A stretch of 35,086 bases of DNA from Peribacillus acanthi (GCF_003073175.1 NZ_QBBX01000004.1:146441-181526), one strand, 5' to 3'. Numbered from the stretch's first letter, positions 1 to 13,352 are shown. Notes: generated by a model not told the origin, from the letters alone. Made by a program: numbers and translations.

Positions 1-2280
1 ATCACAGATTGCATCTACTTCGATTTCTTTTCCAATCAGATAACGGTCTATTAGAACTGGGTGTTCTGGATTTACTTTAACTGCATGTTCCATGTAGTGA
101 AGCAGCTCTGTTTGCTGATAAACAATTTCCATCGCACGTCCACCAAGTACATAGGAAGGTCTTACAAGTACTGGATAGCCGATTTCTTCTGCAATGATAA
201 CCGCTTCCTCAACCGAAGTAGCTGTTTTTCCTTTTGGCTGTGGAACTCCAAGTTCAGTTAAAGATTGTTCGAATTTATCTCGGTTTTCTGCACGATCCAA
301 ATCCTCAAGAGTTGTTCCTAGGATTTTCACTCCACGTTCCACTAGTTGTGAAGCAAGATTGATAGCCGTTTGCCCACCGAACTGTACCACTACACCCTCA
401 GGCTTTTCTAAGTCAATGATGTGCATGACATCTTCAATCGTTAATGGTTCGAAGTACAATTTATCTGAGATACTGAAGTCTGTTGATACTGTTTCTGGGT
501 TATTGTTGATAATAATCGCTTCATACCCAGCTTCTTTTATCGCCCATACAGAGTGGACTGTTGCATAATCGAACTCTACACCTTGACCAATTCGAATCGG
601 ACCTGAACCTAGTACAACAACACTCTTTCTTTCTGTAACGATTGATTCATTTTCATCTTCATATGTTCCATAAAAATATGGAGTTTCAGATTCAAACTCT
701 GCCGAACATGTATCTACCATTTTATAAACAGGAGTCAGCTTATTTTCTTTTCTCCATTCGTAAATTTCTCTTTCGTTACACTCCCAAATTTTCGCGATGG
801 TTTTGTCAGAGAACCCAAGTTCTTTTGCATGCTTTGCTACTTCCATATCAAAAGGATTTCTTTGGAGCTCCTTTTCAAGTGTAATGATTCGTTCGAACTT
901 GTTCAGGAAGAAGTAGTCGATTTGACTCCACTCATGAATCTCTTCTAAAGTAACCCCTCTTCTGATTGCCTCACCAATATAGAAGAGGCGCTCATCCCCT
1001 GCTTTACGAATTCTTTTTTCAATAATTTCATTACTGATCTTGTCGGAATCTTTTAGATCTAGATGATAGATTCCTGATTCTAGCGAACGTACAGCTTTAA
1101 GCAGTGATTCTTCCAAAGTTCGTCCAATCGCCATAACTTCTCCAGTGGCTTTCATTTGAGTTCCTAGGTGTCTGTTTGCAGATTCGAATTTATCAAACGG
1201 CCAACGCGGGATTTTGGATACTACATAATCAAGTGCTGGTTCAAAGCTAGCGTAGGTTTTTCCCGTTACAGGATTCATCATTTCATCAAGGGTCAAACCA
1301 ACTGCAATCTTCGCAGCCAATTTCGCGATTGGATAACCAGTTGCTTTTGAAGCTAATGCTGATGAACGACTCACACGCGGATTTACCTCGATAATAAAGT
1401 AGTTAAAGCTATAAGGATCTAAAGCGATTTGGACATTACATCCACCTTCAATTTTTAAGGCACGGATGATTTTTAAGGATGCATTTCTTAATAACTGGTA
1501 TTCACGATCGCTTAAAGTTTGGCTCGGTGCCACTACTATAGAGTCACCTGTATGGATACCTACTGGATCAATGTTTTCCATATTACAAACCACAATCGCA
1601 TTGTCATTGGAATCTCGCATTACTTCGTATTCAATTTCCTTAAAGCCAGCAATACTTTTTTCTATTAAGCATTGAGTTACCGGACTGCTTTTTAACCCAC
1701 CTGTAACAATCTCAATCAATTCTTCTTCGTTTGAACAGATTCCCCCGCCTGTTCCACCAAGGGTGAAGGCAGGTCTTACGATGATTGGATATCCGATTTC
1801 TTCTACAAATTGATAGGCTTCCTCTAAAGAATGAATGATGGCACTATCTGGTACAGGTTCACCTAATTCATTCATGAGCGTTCGGAACAAATCACGATCT
1901 TCTGCTTGTTGGATGGCAGATAACTTTGTGCCAAGGATTTCTACGTTGCACTCATCCAAGACTCCACTATTTGCTAATTCTACAGCTAAGTTCAGTCCAG
2001 TTTGACCACCTAGCGTAGGAACAAGTGCATCTGGACGTTCCTTACGGATAATTTTGCTGACGAATTCTAGAGTTAAAGGCTCGATGTATACTGCATCTGC
2101 TATTTCTGTATCTGTCATGATAGTAGCAGGGTTAGAGTTAACTAGGATTACTCGGTAGCCTTCTTCTTTTAATGCGATACAAGCCTGTGTACCTGCATAA
2201 TCAAATTCTGCGGCTTGGCCGATGACGATAGGGCCGGATCCAATCACTAGGATGCTTTTTATATCTGTACGTTTTGGCAT
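1..2280 (-). CDS. carB: Carbamoyl-phosphate synthase large subunit (partial, 3' end beyond the left edge)
   Basis: Makes carbamoyl phosphate from bicarbonate, ATP and ammonia passed on by the CarA glutaminase. This is the first step of UMP synthesis, in the cytoplasm. About 760 codons are present of a usual length near 1,070. The translation opens with [22 protein letters not shown] and runs through the first ATP-grasp unit, the oligomerisation region and into the second ATP-grasp unit, where the repeated [19 protein letters not shown] motif confirms the duplicated architecture. The reading frame is open to the left edge, so the C-terminal allosteric domain lies outside. The ATG overlaps the end of carA by 22 nt, which implies translational coupling. 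It is the sixth gene of the pyr operon here; pyrK, pyrD, pyrF and pyrE would be expected further left. In B. subtilis this gene is called pyrAB. Confidence 0.97.
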   Translation of the reverse strand, partial: MPKRTDIKSILVIGSGPIVIGQAAEFDYAGTQACIALKEEGYRVILVNSNPATIMTDTEIADAVYIEPLTLEFVSKIIRKERPDALVPTLGGQTGLNLAVELANSGVLDECNVEILGTKLSAIQQAEDRDLFRTLMNELGEPVPDSAIIHSLEEAYQFVEEIGYPIIVRPAFTLGGTGGGICSNEEELIEIVTGGLKSSPVTQCLIEKSIAGFKEIEYEVMRDSNDNAIVVCNMENIDPVGIHTGDSIVVAPSQTLSDREYQLLRNASLKIIRALKIEGGCNVQIALDPYSFNYFIIEVNPRVSRSSALASKATGYPIAKLAAKIAVGLTLDEMMNPVTGKTYASFEPALDYVVSKIPRWPFDKFESANRHLGTQMKATGEVMAIGRTLEESLLKAVRSLESGIYHLDLKDSDKISNEIIEKRIRKAGDERLFYIGEAIRRGVTLEEIHEWSQIDYFFLNKFERIITLEKELQRNPFDMEVAKHAKELGFSDKTIAKIWECNEREIYEWRKENKLTPVYKMVDTCSAEFESETPYFYGTYEDENESIVTERKSVVVLGSGPIRIGQGVEFDYATVHSVWAIKEAGYEAIIINNNPETVSTDFSISDKLYFEPLTIEDVMHIIDLEKPEGVVVQFGGQTAINLASQLVERGVKILGTTLEDLDRAENRDKFEQSLTELGVPQPKGKTATSVEEAVIIAEEIGYPVLVRPSYVLGGRAMEIVYQQTELLHYMEHAVKVNPEHPVLIDRYLIGKEIEVDAICD

Positions 2281-3364
2281 AATGGTTCCCCTTCCTTTTT
2301 TGCAGCTTCAATCATTTCCATAAATTCATCGAATAATCCGTTTGCATCTTCTGGTCCTGGTGATGCTTCTGGGTGGTATTGAACAGTAAATGCTCGGTGT
2401 TCTTTATGTCTTAATCCTTCAATTGTTCCGTCATTAATAGCAACATGTGTAACCTCAAGCTCAGTATTGTGAATTGAGTTTTCCTCTACAGCGTACCCGT
2501 GGTTTTGAGAAGTGATGGCAACTTTACCTGTTCTTAAATCTTTTACTGGGTGGTTAGATCCACGATGTCCGAATTTTAGTCTTTCAGTATTAGCTCCATT
2601 TGCTAGAGCAAACAGTTGATGACCTAGGCAGATTCCAAATAAAGGAACCTTTCCTATCACACCGTTGATCATTTCTAAAGCTTGTGGTACATCTTTTGGA
2701 TCTCCAGGTCCGTTGGAAAGCATTATTCCATCTGGGCTGAGTTGTAGTATTTCTTGTGCGGTGACATTGTAAGGAACCACTACCACATCACAGTCACGTT
2801 TGTTTAATTCTCTAAGAATTCCATGCTTCATTCCATAATCTACCAAGACCACACGACGACCTCTACCTGGACTAGGATAAGCTGTTTTAGTTGACACTTT
2901 TTTCACTTGATCATTAGGTAAAACAGTTGCTTTTAGTTGTTCAACTACTTCTTCAGGTTGTTTTTCAATGCTACAAATCGCACCCTTTAATGTACCGTGC
3001 TGACGGATGATTCTTGTAAGCTTTCTCGTATCAATTCCGCTGATTCCAGGGATACCTTTCATTTTGAAATATTCGTCAAGTGTAAGCTCATTTCTCCAGT
3101 TGGATGGGAATTCAGCCACTTCTTTAACAACAAATCCATGAATGGCAGGAAGGATGGATTCGAAATCGTCACGATTGATACCATAGTTTCCAACTAATGG
3201 ATAAGTTAGCGTCACGATTTGACCACAGTAAGAAGGGTCTGAAAGAATTTCTTGGTAGCCGGTCATTCCTGTATTGAATACCACTTCTCCAATTTTCTCT
3301 ACCTCTGCACCAAATGCTTTTCCGATAAATACTGTTCCATCTTCTAAAATCAGCTGTCTTTTCA

Positions 3365-3368
<4 letters not shown>
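2259..3368 (-). CDS. carA: Carbamoyl-phosphate synthase small subunit (glutaminase)
   Basis: Hydrolyses glutamine and channels ammonia to CarB. The N-terminal CPSase small-subunit domain begins [20 protein letters not shown]. The C-terminal class I glutamine amidotransferase domain has the nucleophile in GICLGHQ and the catalytic His/Glu in [10 protein letters not shown]. Length is 369 aa, usual for the family. An open frame extends 20 codons upstream, but that extension ([11 protein letters not shown]...) lies inside pyrC and matches no CarA N-terminus. The first ATG of the ATGATG pair overlaps the pyrC stop (ATGA) and has a GGGTGA ribosome-binding site a few bases upstream. The second ATG (at 3365) is equally possible and matches the B. 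subtilis start better. Called pyrAA in B. subtilis. Confidence 0.96.
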
Positions 3369-5555
<2,187 letters not shown>

Positions 5556-5576
5556 TTATTTCTAATTTCCTTTATC

Positions 5577-5738
5577 AAAAAAACACCCTGGCCATTTGGC
5601 TCAGGGTGTGAAGGATTGAGAGTGCGTGAAAGTAGAGCGTCTTTTCCTTTTTTGGATAGACGACTCCCGTTCGTACTCATCAAATCAACATTTCAACACC
5701 CTTGTAAGCCTCTCTGGACTTCCATTAAAAGGTGAACA
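5577..5738 (-). promoter_or_regulatory. PyrR-dependent attenuator upstream of pyrB
   Basis: Third attenuator of the pyr operon. The RNA (minus strand) carries AGTCCAGAGAGGC at 5720-5708, the conserved PyrR-binding loop of the anti-antiterminator. An intrinsic terminator follows: stem ACACCCTG/CAGGGTGT (5602-5609 with 5583-5590), inner GCC/GGC pairs, then a run of U residues (5582-5577). In this family PyrR bound to UMP stabilises the binding hairpin, which lets the terminator form and stops transcription before pyrB. PRPP counteracts this. Confidence 0.92.
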
Positions 5739-7061
5739 TTATGCAGCTTTTTTGTTTTCTTGATCAAACATGTCCTTTGCTTCTTCTTTCCCTGGTAGTA
5801 CTAGATTCAGTACTACCCCAACGATGGCTGCCAGTGCCATCCCAGATAATGAAATCGTATCTGAAAGCTTAACGAAAGCTCCACCAATTCCTAATACTAG
5901 GATGACTGATGCGATGATCAAGTTTCTATTATTCCCGAAGTCTACTTTGCTATCAATCATCATTCTTAAACCGCTTGAAGCGATAATTCCGAATAGTAGG
6001 ATGGAGATGCCTCCCATTACTGCTGAAGGTATGGAAGAGATCAGTGCGGATATTTTCCCGATGAAGCCAAAGCAGATTGCTGTTACTGCCGCTCCACCGA
6101 TTACATACACACTGAACGCTCTCGTAATTGCTAGGACACCAATGTTTTCTCCGTATGAAGTCAATGGTGGACCACCAATGAAGGATCCAATCACAATCCC
6201 TGCACCATCACCTAGGATGGATCGGTGTAGACCTGGTTTTGCTATAAAATCTCTTCCAACTACTTTACTTAATACCATCTGATGTCCGATATGTTCTGAC
6301 AGTGTTACGATTGCTACTGGTACCATGATTGCTGCTACTTCCCAAGAAATCACTGGTGTGTATGTTGCGAATGGGATGATGAATTCTGGCATTTGGAACC
6401 AAGCAGCCTCTTTAATTCCTGATAAATCAACAATCCCAACGATGAGTCCTGTTATATACCCTGCGAGGATCCCAATTAATATTGGTATTAGCTTCAAGAA
6501 TCCTTTTGCAAAGATTGAGCATACGATTGTTACTCCCAAAGTTACTAATGCTACTAGGATATGTGTGTTACTGTATACTAACTCACCTGCAGGAGCACCA
6601 GGATTTGCATACATTGCCATATTCACTGCTGTGCCTGCTAATCCTAAACCAATTACCATGATGACTGGACCGACTACTACTGGTGGTAAGATTTTCATTA
6701 ACCATTTTAATCCGATGCTTTTGATGACTAATGCAACTAGACCGTATACAATACCTGCCAAGAAGCAACCAAACATTGCAGCTTCTGGTCCCCCCATCGA
6801 TTTTGCCGCGATGATTGGTGCGATAAATGCGAAGGATGAACCAAGGTAAGCAGGAATTTGCCCTTTAGTAATAAGTAAGTATGATAATGTTCCAAGTCCA
6901 CTTGAAATTAATGCAACCCCTGGACTCAGCCCTACTAAAAATGGCACTAAAACAGTAGCACCGAACATTGCGAATAAGTGCTGTAAACTTAGGGTAATCC
7001 ATTGGGAAGCCTTTGGTACTTCGTGAACATCTAGAACAACATCTCTTTTTACTTGTTCCAT
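5739..7061 (-). CDS. pyrP: Uracil permease (NCS2 family)
   Basis: Proton-coupled uracil import across the cytoplasmic membrane for salvage. The 440-residue protein is strongly hydrophobic with about 14 membrane segments, usual for NCS2/UraA carriers. The family signature GGPPLTSYGENIGVLAITR is present, with its Glu in the uracil-binding region. The open frame extends 31 codons further upstream, but that stretch runs through the attenuator terminator. The chosen ATG (starting MEQVKRDVVLDVHEVP) has an AGGAGGAG site directly upstream and matches known PyrP N-termini. Second gene of the pyr operon, between two PyrR attenuators. Confidence 0.95.
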   Translation of the reverse strand: MEQVKRDVVLDVHEVPKASQWITLSLQHLFAMFGATVLVPFLVGLSPGVALISSGLGTLSYLLITKGQIPAYLGSSFAFIAPIIAAKSMGGPEAAMFGCFLAGIVYGLVALVIKSIGLKWLMKILPPVVVGPVIMVIGLGLAGTAVNMAMYANPGAPAGELVYSNTHILVALVTLGVTIVCSIFAKGFLKLIPILIGILAGYITGLIVGIVDLSGIKEAAWFQMPEFIIPFATYTPVISWEVAAIMVPVAIVTLSEHIGHQMVLSKVVGRDFIAKPGLHRSILGDGAGIVIGSFIGGPPLTSYGENIGVLAITRAFSVYVIGGAAVTAICFGFIGKISALISSIPSAVMGGISILLFGIIASSGLRMMIDSKVDFGNNRNLIIASVILVLGIGGAFVKLSDTISLSGMALAAIVGVVLNLVLPGKEEAKDMFDQENKKAA

Positions 7062-7100
7062 ATTATTTCTCCTCCTAGGTAGTGTCTTAAATATTTCAAA

Positions 7101-7239
7101 TAAAAAACCCTCGTCTATACGAGGGCTGTCGGAGGAGAGAGTAGAATTATCCATAAAGACAGAATTCTACCTACATAGGAGCATCACTGCACCTTCCCCC
7201 CTTTTTAGCCTCTCGGGACTATCTTTAAAAGGGTCAATC
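7101..7239 (-). promoter_or_regulatory. PyrR-dependent attenuator upstream of pyrP
   Basis: Second pyr attenuator, in the pyrR-pyrP gap. The PyrR-binding loop reads AGTCCCGAGAGGC (7220-7208); it has C where the other two copies have A, still within the usual ARUCCNGNGAGGYU pattern. A competing hairpin with arms GTAGAATT/AATTCTAC (7141-7148 and 7163-7170) may be part of the antiterminator. The terminator stem CCCTCGT/ACGAGGG (7108-7114 and 7119-7125) is followed by six U residues ending at 7102. Confidence 0.9.
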
Positions 7240-7945
<706 letters not shown>

Positions 7946-7951
7946 ACATTA

Positions 7952-7981
7952 ATAATACTAGCTCTAGAGCCTAGTTGTCAA
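7952..7981 (-). promoter_or_regulatory. Sigma-A promoter of the pyr operon
   Basis: The -35 is TTGACA (7981-7976, a perfect match), the spacer is 18 bp, and the -10 is TATTAT (7957-7952, 5 of 6). The -35 overlaps the stop codon of ylyB. The spacer holds the palindrome GCTCTAGAGC. Transcription would start near 7945, giving the leader that carries the first attenuator. Confidence 0.82.
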
Positions 7982-8892
7982 CGATTATTTCGAAGTTTGT
8001 CGAGTAATTCCTCGAAATAAGCAGGAGTAGGCGCTTCAAATTCTAAAAATTCCTTCGTTCTTGGATGAGTGAACCCCAGGATTCCTGCATGCAAAGCTTG
8101 TCCGTTTAAATCAAGTGTTTTCCTTGGACCATACTTAGGATCACCTGCAAGAGGATAGCCAATGTATTTCATGTGTACTCTAATTTGGTGCGTCCGTCCT
8201 GTTTCCAACTGACACTCTACATAAGTGAAATCATTGAATCGTTCCAACACCTGAAAATGAGTTACCGCATTTTTGGAGTTTTCCTCTGTTACTGTCATAC
8301 TTTGACGATCTTTTTTATCTCTGCCAATTGGCGCATCTATTGTCCCGTAATCATGTGGAATATTCCCATGTACAATGGCTTTATATTTTCGCTTAACTGT
8401 CTTATCCACTAGTTGTTGAACAAGGTTTTCATGTGCTAAATCATTTTTTGCTACCATTAATAATCCTGACGTGTCTTTATCTATACGATGGACGATTCCC
8501 GGTCTCATGACACCATTTATTCCAGAGAGGTCTTTACAATGAGCCATCAAACCGTTTACAAGAGTACCAGTCGTATGACCTGGTGCCGGGTGCACAACCA
8601 TACCTTTTGGTTTATTGACCACAAGCACATCTGAATCCTCATAATAAATATCAAGGTTCATTTCCTCTGGTACCACATCGAGCGCTTCTGGTTCTGGGAT
8701 TTCAATAACCACTTTATCCCCTGTTGATGCCTTGTAGTTCGATTTGATTGGGGCTCCATTTACTTTTACGTGACCATCTTTAATCCAAATTTGAATTTGA
8801 GTACGCGACCATTCGTCATTTAATGAGGAGAGTGTTTTATCCAATCTATCTCCTGCTTGCTGTCCTTCTATGGTGAATTGCATTTTATCCAT
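7978..8892 (-). CDS. ylyB: RluA-family 23S rRNA pseudouridine synthase (YlyB/RluD-like)
   Basis: Isomerises uridine to pseudouridine in 23S rRNA. An N-terminal S4 RNA-binding domain (about residues 14-75) precedes a RluA/RluD catalytic domain. The catalytic Asp138 lies in [11 protein letters not shown], and [14 protein letters not shown] is also typical. Length 304 aa is usual. The ATG is preceded by AAGGAGAG and overlaps the lspA stop by 8 nt, so it is coupled to lspA. The exact target uridines cannot be read from sequence; RluD-type enzymes usually modify helix 69. Confidence 0.93.
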   Translation of the reverse strand: MDKMQFTIEGQQAGDRLDKTLSSLNDEWSRTQIQIWIKDGHVKVNGAPIKSNYKASTGDKVVIEIPEPEALDVVPEEMNLDIYYEDSDVLVVNKPKGMVVHPAPGHTTGTLVNGLMAHCKDLSGINGVMRPGIVHRIDKDTSGLLMVAKNDLAHENLVQQLVDKTVKRKYKAIVHGNIPHDYGTIDAPIGRDKKDRQSMTVTEENSKNAVTHFQVLERFNDFTYVECQLETGRTHQIRVHMKYIGYPLAGDPKYGPRKTLDLNGQALHAGILGFTHPRTKEFLEFEAPTPAYFEELLDKLRNNR

Positions 8893-9355
8893 TACTTCTC
8901 TCCTTTTTTAACTTTTCTTCAAATATCATGTAAATCATAAGCATAGCAACCCCAACGCACAATGCAGCATCCGCTATGTTAAACACGGGAAAATCATATC
9001 CGAACGGATAAGTGTTAACAAAATCAACAACTTCCTTTCGAAATACTCGATCTATAAAATTCCCTATTGCCCCGCCGAGCATTAGGCTTAAGGCAACTCC
9101 TAACATGTAGTGATCACGGCCCATTTTTTGGATATAATAAACAAGTCCTATAATCACAATTACCGTAATAATATAGAAAAACCACATTTGGCCTTGTAAT
9201 ATTCCCCAAGCGGCACCACGATTGCGATGAGAGGTAATATATAAGAAATTTTCAATTACTTCAACGCTTTCTCCGAGCTCCATTCTTTTCACAATTAACC
9301 ATTTTGTCCATTGATCTAAAACAATCACAAGTAATGCAAGTATGTAATAATACAC
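8885..9355 (-). CDS. lspA: Lipoprotein signal peptidase (signal peptidase II)
   Basis: Cleaves signal peptides from diacylglyceryl-modified prolipoproteins in the cytoplasmic membrane. The 156-residue protein has four membrane segments. The catalytic dyad is Asp102 (GNFIDR) and Asp129 (NIADA), the same positions as in B. subtilis LspA. The conserved [12 protein letters not shown] loop is at about residues 42-53. The start is a GTG, chosen because [18 protein letters not shown] aligns with known N-termini; a GGGGGA site lies upstream. ylyA, found between ileS and lspA in B. subtilis, is missing. Confidence 0.96.
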   Translation of the reverse strand: MYYYILALLVIVLDQWTKWLIVKRMELGESVEVIENFLYITSHRNRGAAWGILQGQMWFFYIITVIVIIGLVYYIQKMGRDHYMLGVALSLMLGGAIGNFIDRVFRKEVVDFVNTYPFGYDFPVFNIADAALCVGVAMLMIYMIFEEKLKKERSNG

Positions 9356-9396
9356 TCAAGCTTCCCCCAACTCTTTTCTCTTTACGTACCCTTTGA

Positions 9397-9426
9397 ATTG
9401 TAGCATATCCAAAAATTTAAATACAA
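9397..9426 (-). promoter_or_regulatory. Putative promoter of lspA-ylyB
   Basis: Extended -10 TGCTACAAT (hexamer TACAAT, 9402-9397) with a weaker -35 TTGTAT (9426-9421) at an 18-bp spacer. It lies downstream of the ileS terminator and 40 bp before the lspA start, where a separate promoter is expected. The rest of the 215-bp ileS-lspA gap shows no gene. Confidence 0.5.
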
Positions 9427-9526
9427 TAAAGATACGATGGTATGTTTATACCCTATTCTCACAAAAAATAGTCCAATCTCCTAATTTATTTGTACCTTTT
9501 TCCATTGTGTTGTTTTTAGATAATTA

Positions 9527-9562
9527 AATAGAAAGAGGACGATCCAAAATGGATCATCCTCT
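9527..9562 (-). terminator. Intrinsic terminator after ileS
   Basis: A 12-bp stem (9551-9562 with 9534-9545, one G-U pair) has an ATTTT loop and is followed by TTTC and a U/A-rich tail. It begins 9 nt past the ileS stop. Confidence 0.8.
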
Positions 9563-9570
9563 ATGATCTA

Positions 9571-12348
9571 TTATTGAGTTACTTCTGGATATTGTTCTTT
9601 TACTACTGTTGCACAACGAGGGCAAAGAGTCGGATGATTTTGGTCATTTCCTACTTCTGTTGATACGTTCCAGCAACGTTCACAGATTTCACCGTCCGCC
9701 TTACTTACTACAATCGCTGCTTGTTCCAATTTCAATGCATTTTCAGGAGCCTCTTCCATTGTACCAGCCACTTCAACAGCCGATACTATGAATAATTGTT
9801 CAAGACTTTCGTGAATGCTTTCTAAAAGTTCTTTTGAGGAATCCTTTAAGAAAAGTGTAACTTTCGCATTCAAGGATTTCCCAATCACCTTTTGATTACG
9901 CGCCTCTTCAAGTGCTTTTAACACATCATCACGAAGCTTCATAAACGCATTCCATTTATTTTCTAGCTCTACTGCATTCGGAAGTTCTGTATATGAAGGC
10001 ATATCTGTTAATTGAACACTTTCTTCTTTCACATTTGGTACGAATGCCCAAACTTCATCAGCTGTATGAGAAAGAATTGGCGAAACTAATTTCGTCAATG
10101 ATAGTAACGTTTCATACAATACAGTCTGAATAGCTCTTCTTTCTGTACTATTTGGTGCTTCACAGTAAAGGATATCTTTTGCGTAATCCAAGTAAAATGC
10201 ACTTAGGTCCAATGTACAGAAATTGTTGATTTGATGGTAGATGCTTGCGAATTCATAGTTTTCATAACCATTCTTCACATTCTTGATTAGTTTGTTGAGT
10301 TTAACTAACATGAATTGATCCACTTCACGTAAGTTGTTGTATTCAACTTTGTCTACCTCTGGATTAAATCCATCGATTGTCCCTAACAAGAAACGGAATG
10401 TATTACGGATTTTTCTGTATACTTCAGCTACTTGCTTCAGGATTGCATCAGATACACGAACATCAGATTGATAATCAACAGAAGCTACCCATAGTCTTAA
10501 GATGTCTGCACCAAGCTGGTTCATGACTTTTTCTGGTACAACTACGTTTCCTAATGACTTACTCATTTTACGGCCTTCACCGTCTAACACGAAACCATGG
10601 CTTAATACACCTTTGTAAGGAGCTTTACCTGTAACTGCCACTCCTGTTGATAGAGATGAGTTAAACCAGCCACGATATTGGTCTGAACCTTCTAAATAAA
10701 GGTCAGCTGGACGTTGTAAGTCTTCTCGTTCTTCAAGTACGGACTGGTGGGATGAGCCAGAATCAAACCAAACATCCATGATATCAGTTTCTTTAGTGAA
10801 TTTACCATTAGGGCTGCCAGGGTGAGTGAATCCTTCAGGTAATAAATCTTTGGCTTCTCTTTCAAACCATACATTTGAACCGTGCTCACGGAACAATTTA
10901 GACACGTGATCAATTGTTTCATCAGTGATGATTGGATCGCCATTTTCAGCAAAGAACACCGGAATTGGAACTCCCCATGCACGTTGGCGTGAAATACACC
11001 AATCTCCACGATCTCTTACCATATTGAATAAACGAGTTTCTCCCCAAGCAGGAACCCATTTCGTTTCCTCTACAGCTTTAAGCAAATCTTCACGGAAGTC
11101 TTTAATGGAAGCAAACCATTGTGCTGTTGCACGGAAAATGGTCGGTTTTTTTGTTCTCCAGTCATGCGGATAGGAGTGAGTGATGAAAGTAAGCGCTAGT
11201 AAGGCATCTGCTTCCTTTAATTTTTCAGTGATTGGCTTATTTGCTTCATCATAGAATAATCCTTCAAAACCAGGAGCTTCAGTCGTCATATATCCCTTTT
11301 CATCAACTGGACAAAGTACACCTAAATCGTATTTTTGACCTACGATAAAGTCGTCTTCCCCGTGACCTGGAGCCGTATGGACGCATCCAGTTCCAGCTTC
11401 AGTTGTAACATGATCTCCTAACACTACAAGAGACTCACGGTCGTAAAGTGGATGTTTCGTAACCACTCTTTCAAGGTCGCTACCTTTAACAGACTTAACG
11501 ACGTTCGCTTCTTCCCATCCTACTGCTTTTTTCACAGCTTCTAGCAATTCATTAGCTACAAGATATTTCTTCTCATTCACTTCAACCACAACATATTCTA
11601 AATCTGGATGAAGTGAGATTCCTAGGTTAGCTGGAATTGTCCATGGTGTTGTTGTCCAGATAACGATTTGAGTTCCTTCTTCGACAACTCCATTACCATT
11701 TGTCACTTCAAATCCAACATATATAGAAGCTGAACGCTTATCATGGTATTCAATTTCTGCTTCTGCTAAAGCTGACTCACTTGAAGGGGACCAGTAAACA
11801 GGTTTCAAGCCTTTGTAAATGTATCCTTTTTTCGCCATTTCTCCAAACACTTTAATTTGCTGTGCTTCATATTCTGGCTTTAATGTGATATATGGATTAT
11901 CCCAATCACCGCGAACACCTAGACGTTTAAATTGGCCTCGTTGATTATCGATTTGCTCGTATGCATATTCTTCACAAAGCTTGCGGAACTCCCCTACGCT
12001 CATTTCTTTTCTGTTTACTTTTTTATTTTTTGTCAAAGCTGTTTCAATTGGCAAACCATGAGTGTCCCAGCCTGGAACATAAGGTGCATTAAAACCACTC
12101 ATCGATTTAAAACGCACAATGAAATCCTTTAAAATTTTATTCAAAGCGTGCCCCATATGGATATCTCCATTTGCATATGGAGGACCATCATGTAATACGA
12201 ACATTGGTCTGCCTTTAGTATGTTCTTGTACTTTTTGATAGATATTCATTGTTTCCCATTGCTCTTGCATTTCTGGCTCTCTTTTTGGTAAGTTCCCGCG
12301 CATTGGGAATTCGGTTTTCGGCATTAAAAGCGTATCTTTTAATTCCAT
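9571..12348 (-). CDS. ileS: Isoleucyl-tRNA synthetase
   Basis: Charges tRNA-Ile and edits misactivated valine. This class I enzyme has its HIGH motif as HMGH (residues 64-67, in [11 protein letters not shown]) and its KMSKS motif in [10 protein letters not shown] near residue 594. The CP1 editing domain contains [12 protein letters not shown]. The C-terminus carries a four-cysteine zinc site (CERCW ... CPRC). At 925 aa it is the bacterial type 1 form with the zinc domain, not the longer mupirocin-resistant type. The ATG has an AGGAGG site. Expression is governed by the T-box leader upstream. Confidence 0.98.
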   Translation of the reverse strand: MELKDTLLMPKTEFPMRGNLPKREPEMQEQWETMNIYQKVQEHTKGRPMFVLHDGPPYANGDIHMGHALNKILKDFIVRFKSMSGFNAPYVPGWDTHGLPIETALTKNKKVNRKEMSVGEFRKLCEEYAYEQIDNQRGQFKRLGVRGDWDNPYITLKPEYEAQQIKVFGEMAKKGYIYKGLKPVYWSPSSESALAEAEIEYHDKRSASIYVGFEVTNGNGVVEEGTQIVIWTTTPWTIPANLGISLHPDLEYVVVEVNEKKYLVANELLEAVKKAVGWEEANVVKSVKGSDLERVVTKHPLYDRESLVVLGDHVTTEAGTGCVHTAPGHGEDDFIVGQKYDLGVLCPVDEKGYMTTEAPGFEGLFYDEANKPITEKLKEADALLALTFITHSYPHDWRTKKPTIFRATAQWFASIKDFREDLLKAVEETKWVPAWGETRLFNMVRDRGDWCISRQRAWGVPIPVFFAENGDPIITDETIDHVSKLFREHGSNVWFEREAKDLLPEGFTHPGSPNGKFTKETDIMDVWFDSGSSHQSVLEEREDLQRPADLYLEGSDQYRGWFNSSLSTGVAVTGKAPYKGVLSHGFVLDGEGRKMSKSLGNVVVPEKVMNQLGADILRLWVASVDYQSDVRVSDAILKQVAEVYRKIRNTFRFLLGTIDGFNPEVDKVEYNNLREVDQFMLVKLNKLIKNVKNGYENYEFASIYHQINNFCTLDLSAFYLDYAKDILYCEAPNSTERRAIQTVLYETLLSLTKLVSPILSHTADEVWAFVPNVKEESVQLTDMPSYTELPNAVELENKWNAFMKLRDDVLKALEEARNQKVIGKSLNAKVTLFLKDSSKELLESIHESLEQLFIVSAVEVAGTMEEAPENALKLEQAAIVVSKADGEICERCWNVSTEVGNDQNHPTLCPRCATVVKEQYPEVTQ

Positions 12349-12404
12349 GTTACATTCCTCCTAAATGGTTTTACTTATCCCTAAATAGAGTTGGAACCAA
12401 GAGA

Positions 12405-12690
12405 AATAAAAAAAGCCTTCTCATCCCTAAAAAGGGACGAGAAGACTTTGTTCCCGTGGTACCACCCTAATAAATATCTTCAAAATGAAAATATCCACTC
12501 AGCATCCTTAACGCGGATAATACGCCCTGCTTACTGAAAAAGTGTCTGTTCAGCAGGAAACTCCGGGGTGATCTTCCAATTTCTCGCTTATATCGGGCTT
12601 CCACCATCCCCGACTCGCTAAGGTAAGACTTGAGAAACTGTACTGTCCCCATCATGGTCATGATTTTAGATATGATAAGTAAAATGATTC
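12405..12690 (-). promoter_or_regulatory. T-box riboswitch (tRNA-Ile sensing) in the ileS leader
   Basis: The T-box core AGGGTGGTACCACGGGAA is at 12468-12451. Its UGGU bulge would pair with the ACCA end of uncharged tRNA-Ile. The terminator follows: arms around GAAGAC...AGGGAC (12445-12432) and GTCCCT-like partner GGGATGAGAAGGC (12426-12414), then a run of seven U residues to about 12407. The stem I region covers roughly 12655-12545. On its 3' side, GAAGATCACCCCGGAG (about 12576-12561) carries the candidate specifier AUC (Ile) followed by a purine, as in known Ile T-boxes. Uncharged tRNA-Ile should stabilise the antiterminator and allow ileS transcription. Confidence 0.93.
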
Positions 12691-12698
12691 TTGTTGAA

Positions 12699-12728
12699 AT
12701 TATATGCTAACAGTTAGCAAAGAGTCAA
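12699..12728 (-). promoter_or_regulatory. Sigma-A promoter of the ileS T-box transcript
   Basis: TTGACT (12728-12723), 18-bp spacer, TATAAT (12704-12699, perfect). The spacer contains a 15-bp palindrome with 7-bp arms (TGCTAAC/GTTAGCA, 12705-12719). A small hairpin (TGGATT/AATCCA, about 12738-12757) between the divIVA stop and this promoter may be a weak divIVA terminator. Confidence 0.8.
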
Positions 12729-12767
12729 GAAGGCTAATGGATTCTTTAATAAATCCACGAATGCTTA

Positions 12768-13268
12768 TTATTTTTCTTCGAATTCTAATTCAGTTGCATC
12801 AACTTCAAATTCCATTAAGTGATCCCAATCATCATTTTTTAATAAATCTAATTGGGCTTCAATCAGCATTTTAAATCTTGTTCGGAATACTTTTGATTGC
12901 TTCTTAAGTTCCTCTATTTCTAGTGCGATTCTTCTTGCCTTAGATAGGGAATCATTCACAATGCGATCCGCGTTTTTTTCCGCTTCTTTAAGGATTAGTT
13001 TAGCTTCCTTTTGTGCGTTCCTTTTTACTTCTTCTCCAGCTTCTTGAGCAATTACGATTGATTTATTGAGAGTCTCCTCAATGTTAGTAAAATGACCTAG
13101 TTTTTCGTGAACATCATTAAGTTTTTCTTCTAATTCTTTCTTTTCACGTAAAATTAATTCATAATCTTTAATAATTTGATCAAGGAACTCGTTTACTTCA
13201 TCTTCATCATATCCACGAAATCCTTTAGTGAATTCCTTGTTATGTATATCCAGCGGAGTTAATGGCAT
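12768..13268 (-). CDS. divIVA: Cell-division / polar targeting protein DivIVA
   Basis: A peripheral protein that binds negatively curved membrane at septa and poles. It recruits MinJ/MinCD and, in sporulation, RacA for chromosome anchoring. The N-terminal membrane-binding domain (MPLTPLDIHNKEFTKGFRGY, with Phe at the tip region) is followed by a long coiled coil (about residues 25-130) rich in Glu/Lys heptads. Length is 166 aa. The frame opens six codons earlier at 13286, but that ATG lies over the GGAGGTG ribosome-binding site, so 13268 is used. Last gene of the ylm cluster before ileS. Confidence 0.96.
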   Translation of the reverse strand: MPLTPLDIHNKEFTKGFRGYDEDEVNEFLDQIIKDYELILREKKELEEKLNDVHEKLGHFTNIEETLNKSIVIAQEAGEEVKRNAQKEAKLILKEAEKNADRIVNDSLSKARRIALEIEELKKQSKVFRTRFKMLIEAQLDLLKNDDWDHLMEFEVDATELEFEEK

Positions 13269-13303
13269 AACCGCACCTCCAAACAATATTCTATATTTAT
13301 ACT

Positions 13304-13335
13304 ATTATACTACTTTTCGACAGGAAATTTGTAAA
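13304..13335 (-). promoter_or_regulatory. Possible divIVA promoter
   Basis: A perfect TATAAT (13309-13304) lies 35 bp before the divIVA start, but the only decent -35, TTTACA (13335-13330), is 20 bp away, so the match is weak. A second TATAAA overlaps downstream. Confidence 0.3.
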
Positions 13336-13352
13336 TCCTCCAAATTCTTTAA

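Noticed and set aside
194-568. Plus-strand open frames opposite carB and other housekeeping genes
   Set aside because: They are antisense shadows of conserved genes without ribosome-binding sites or recognisable domains.
12467-12661. 64-codon open frame on the minus strand upstream of ileS
   Set aside because: It lies wholly in the T-box leader; its sequence is explained by RNA structure and it has no homology I recognise.
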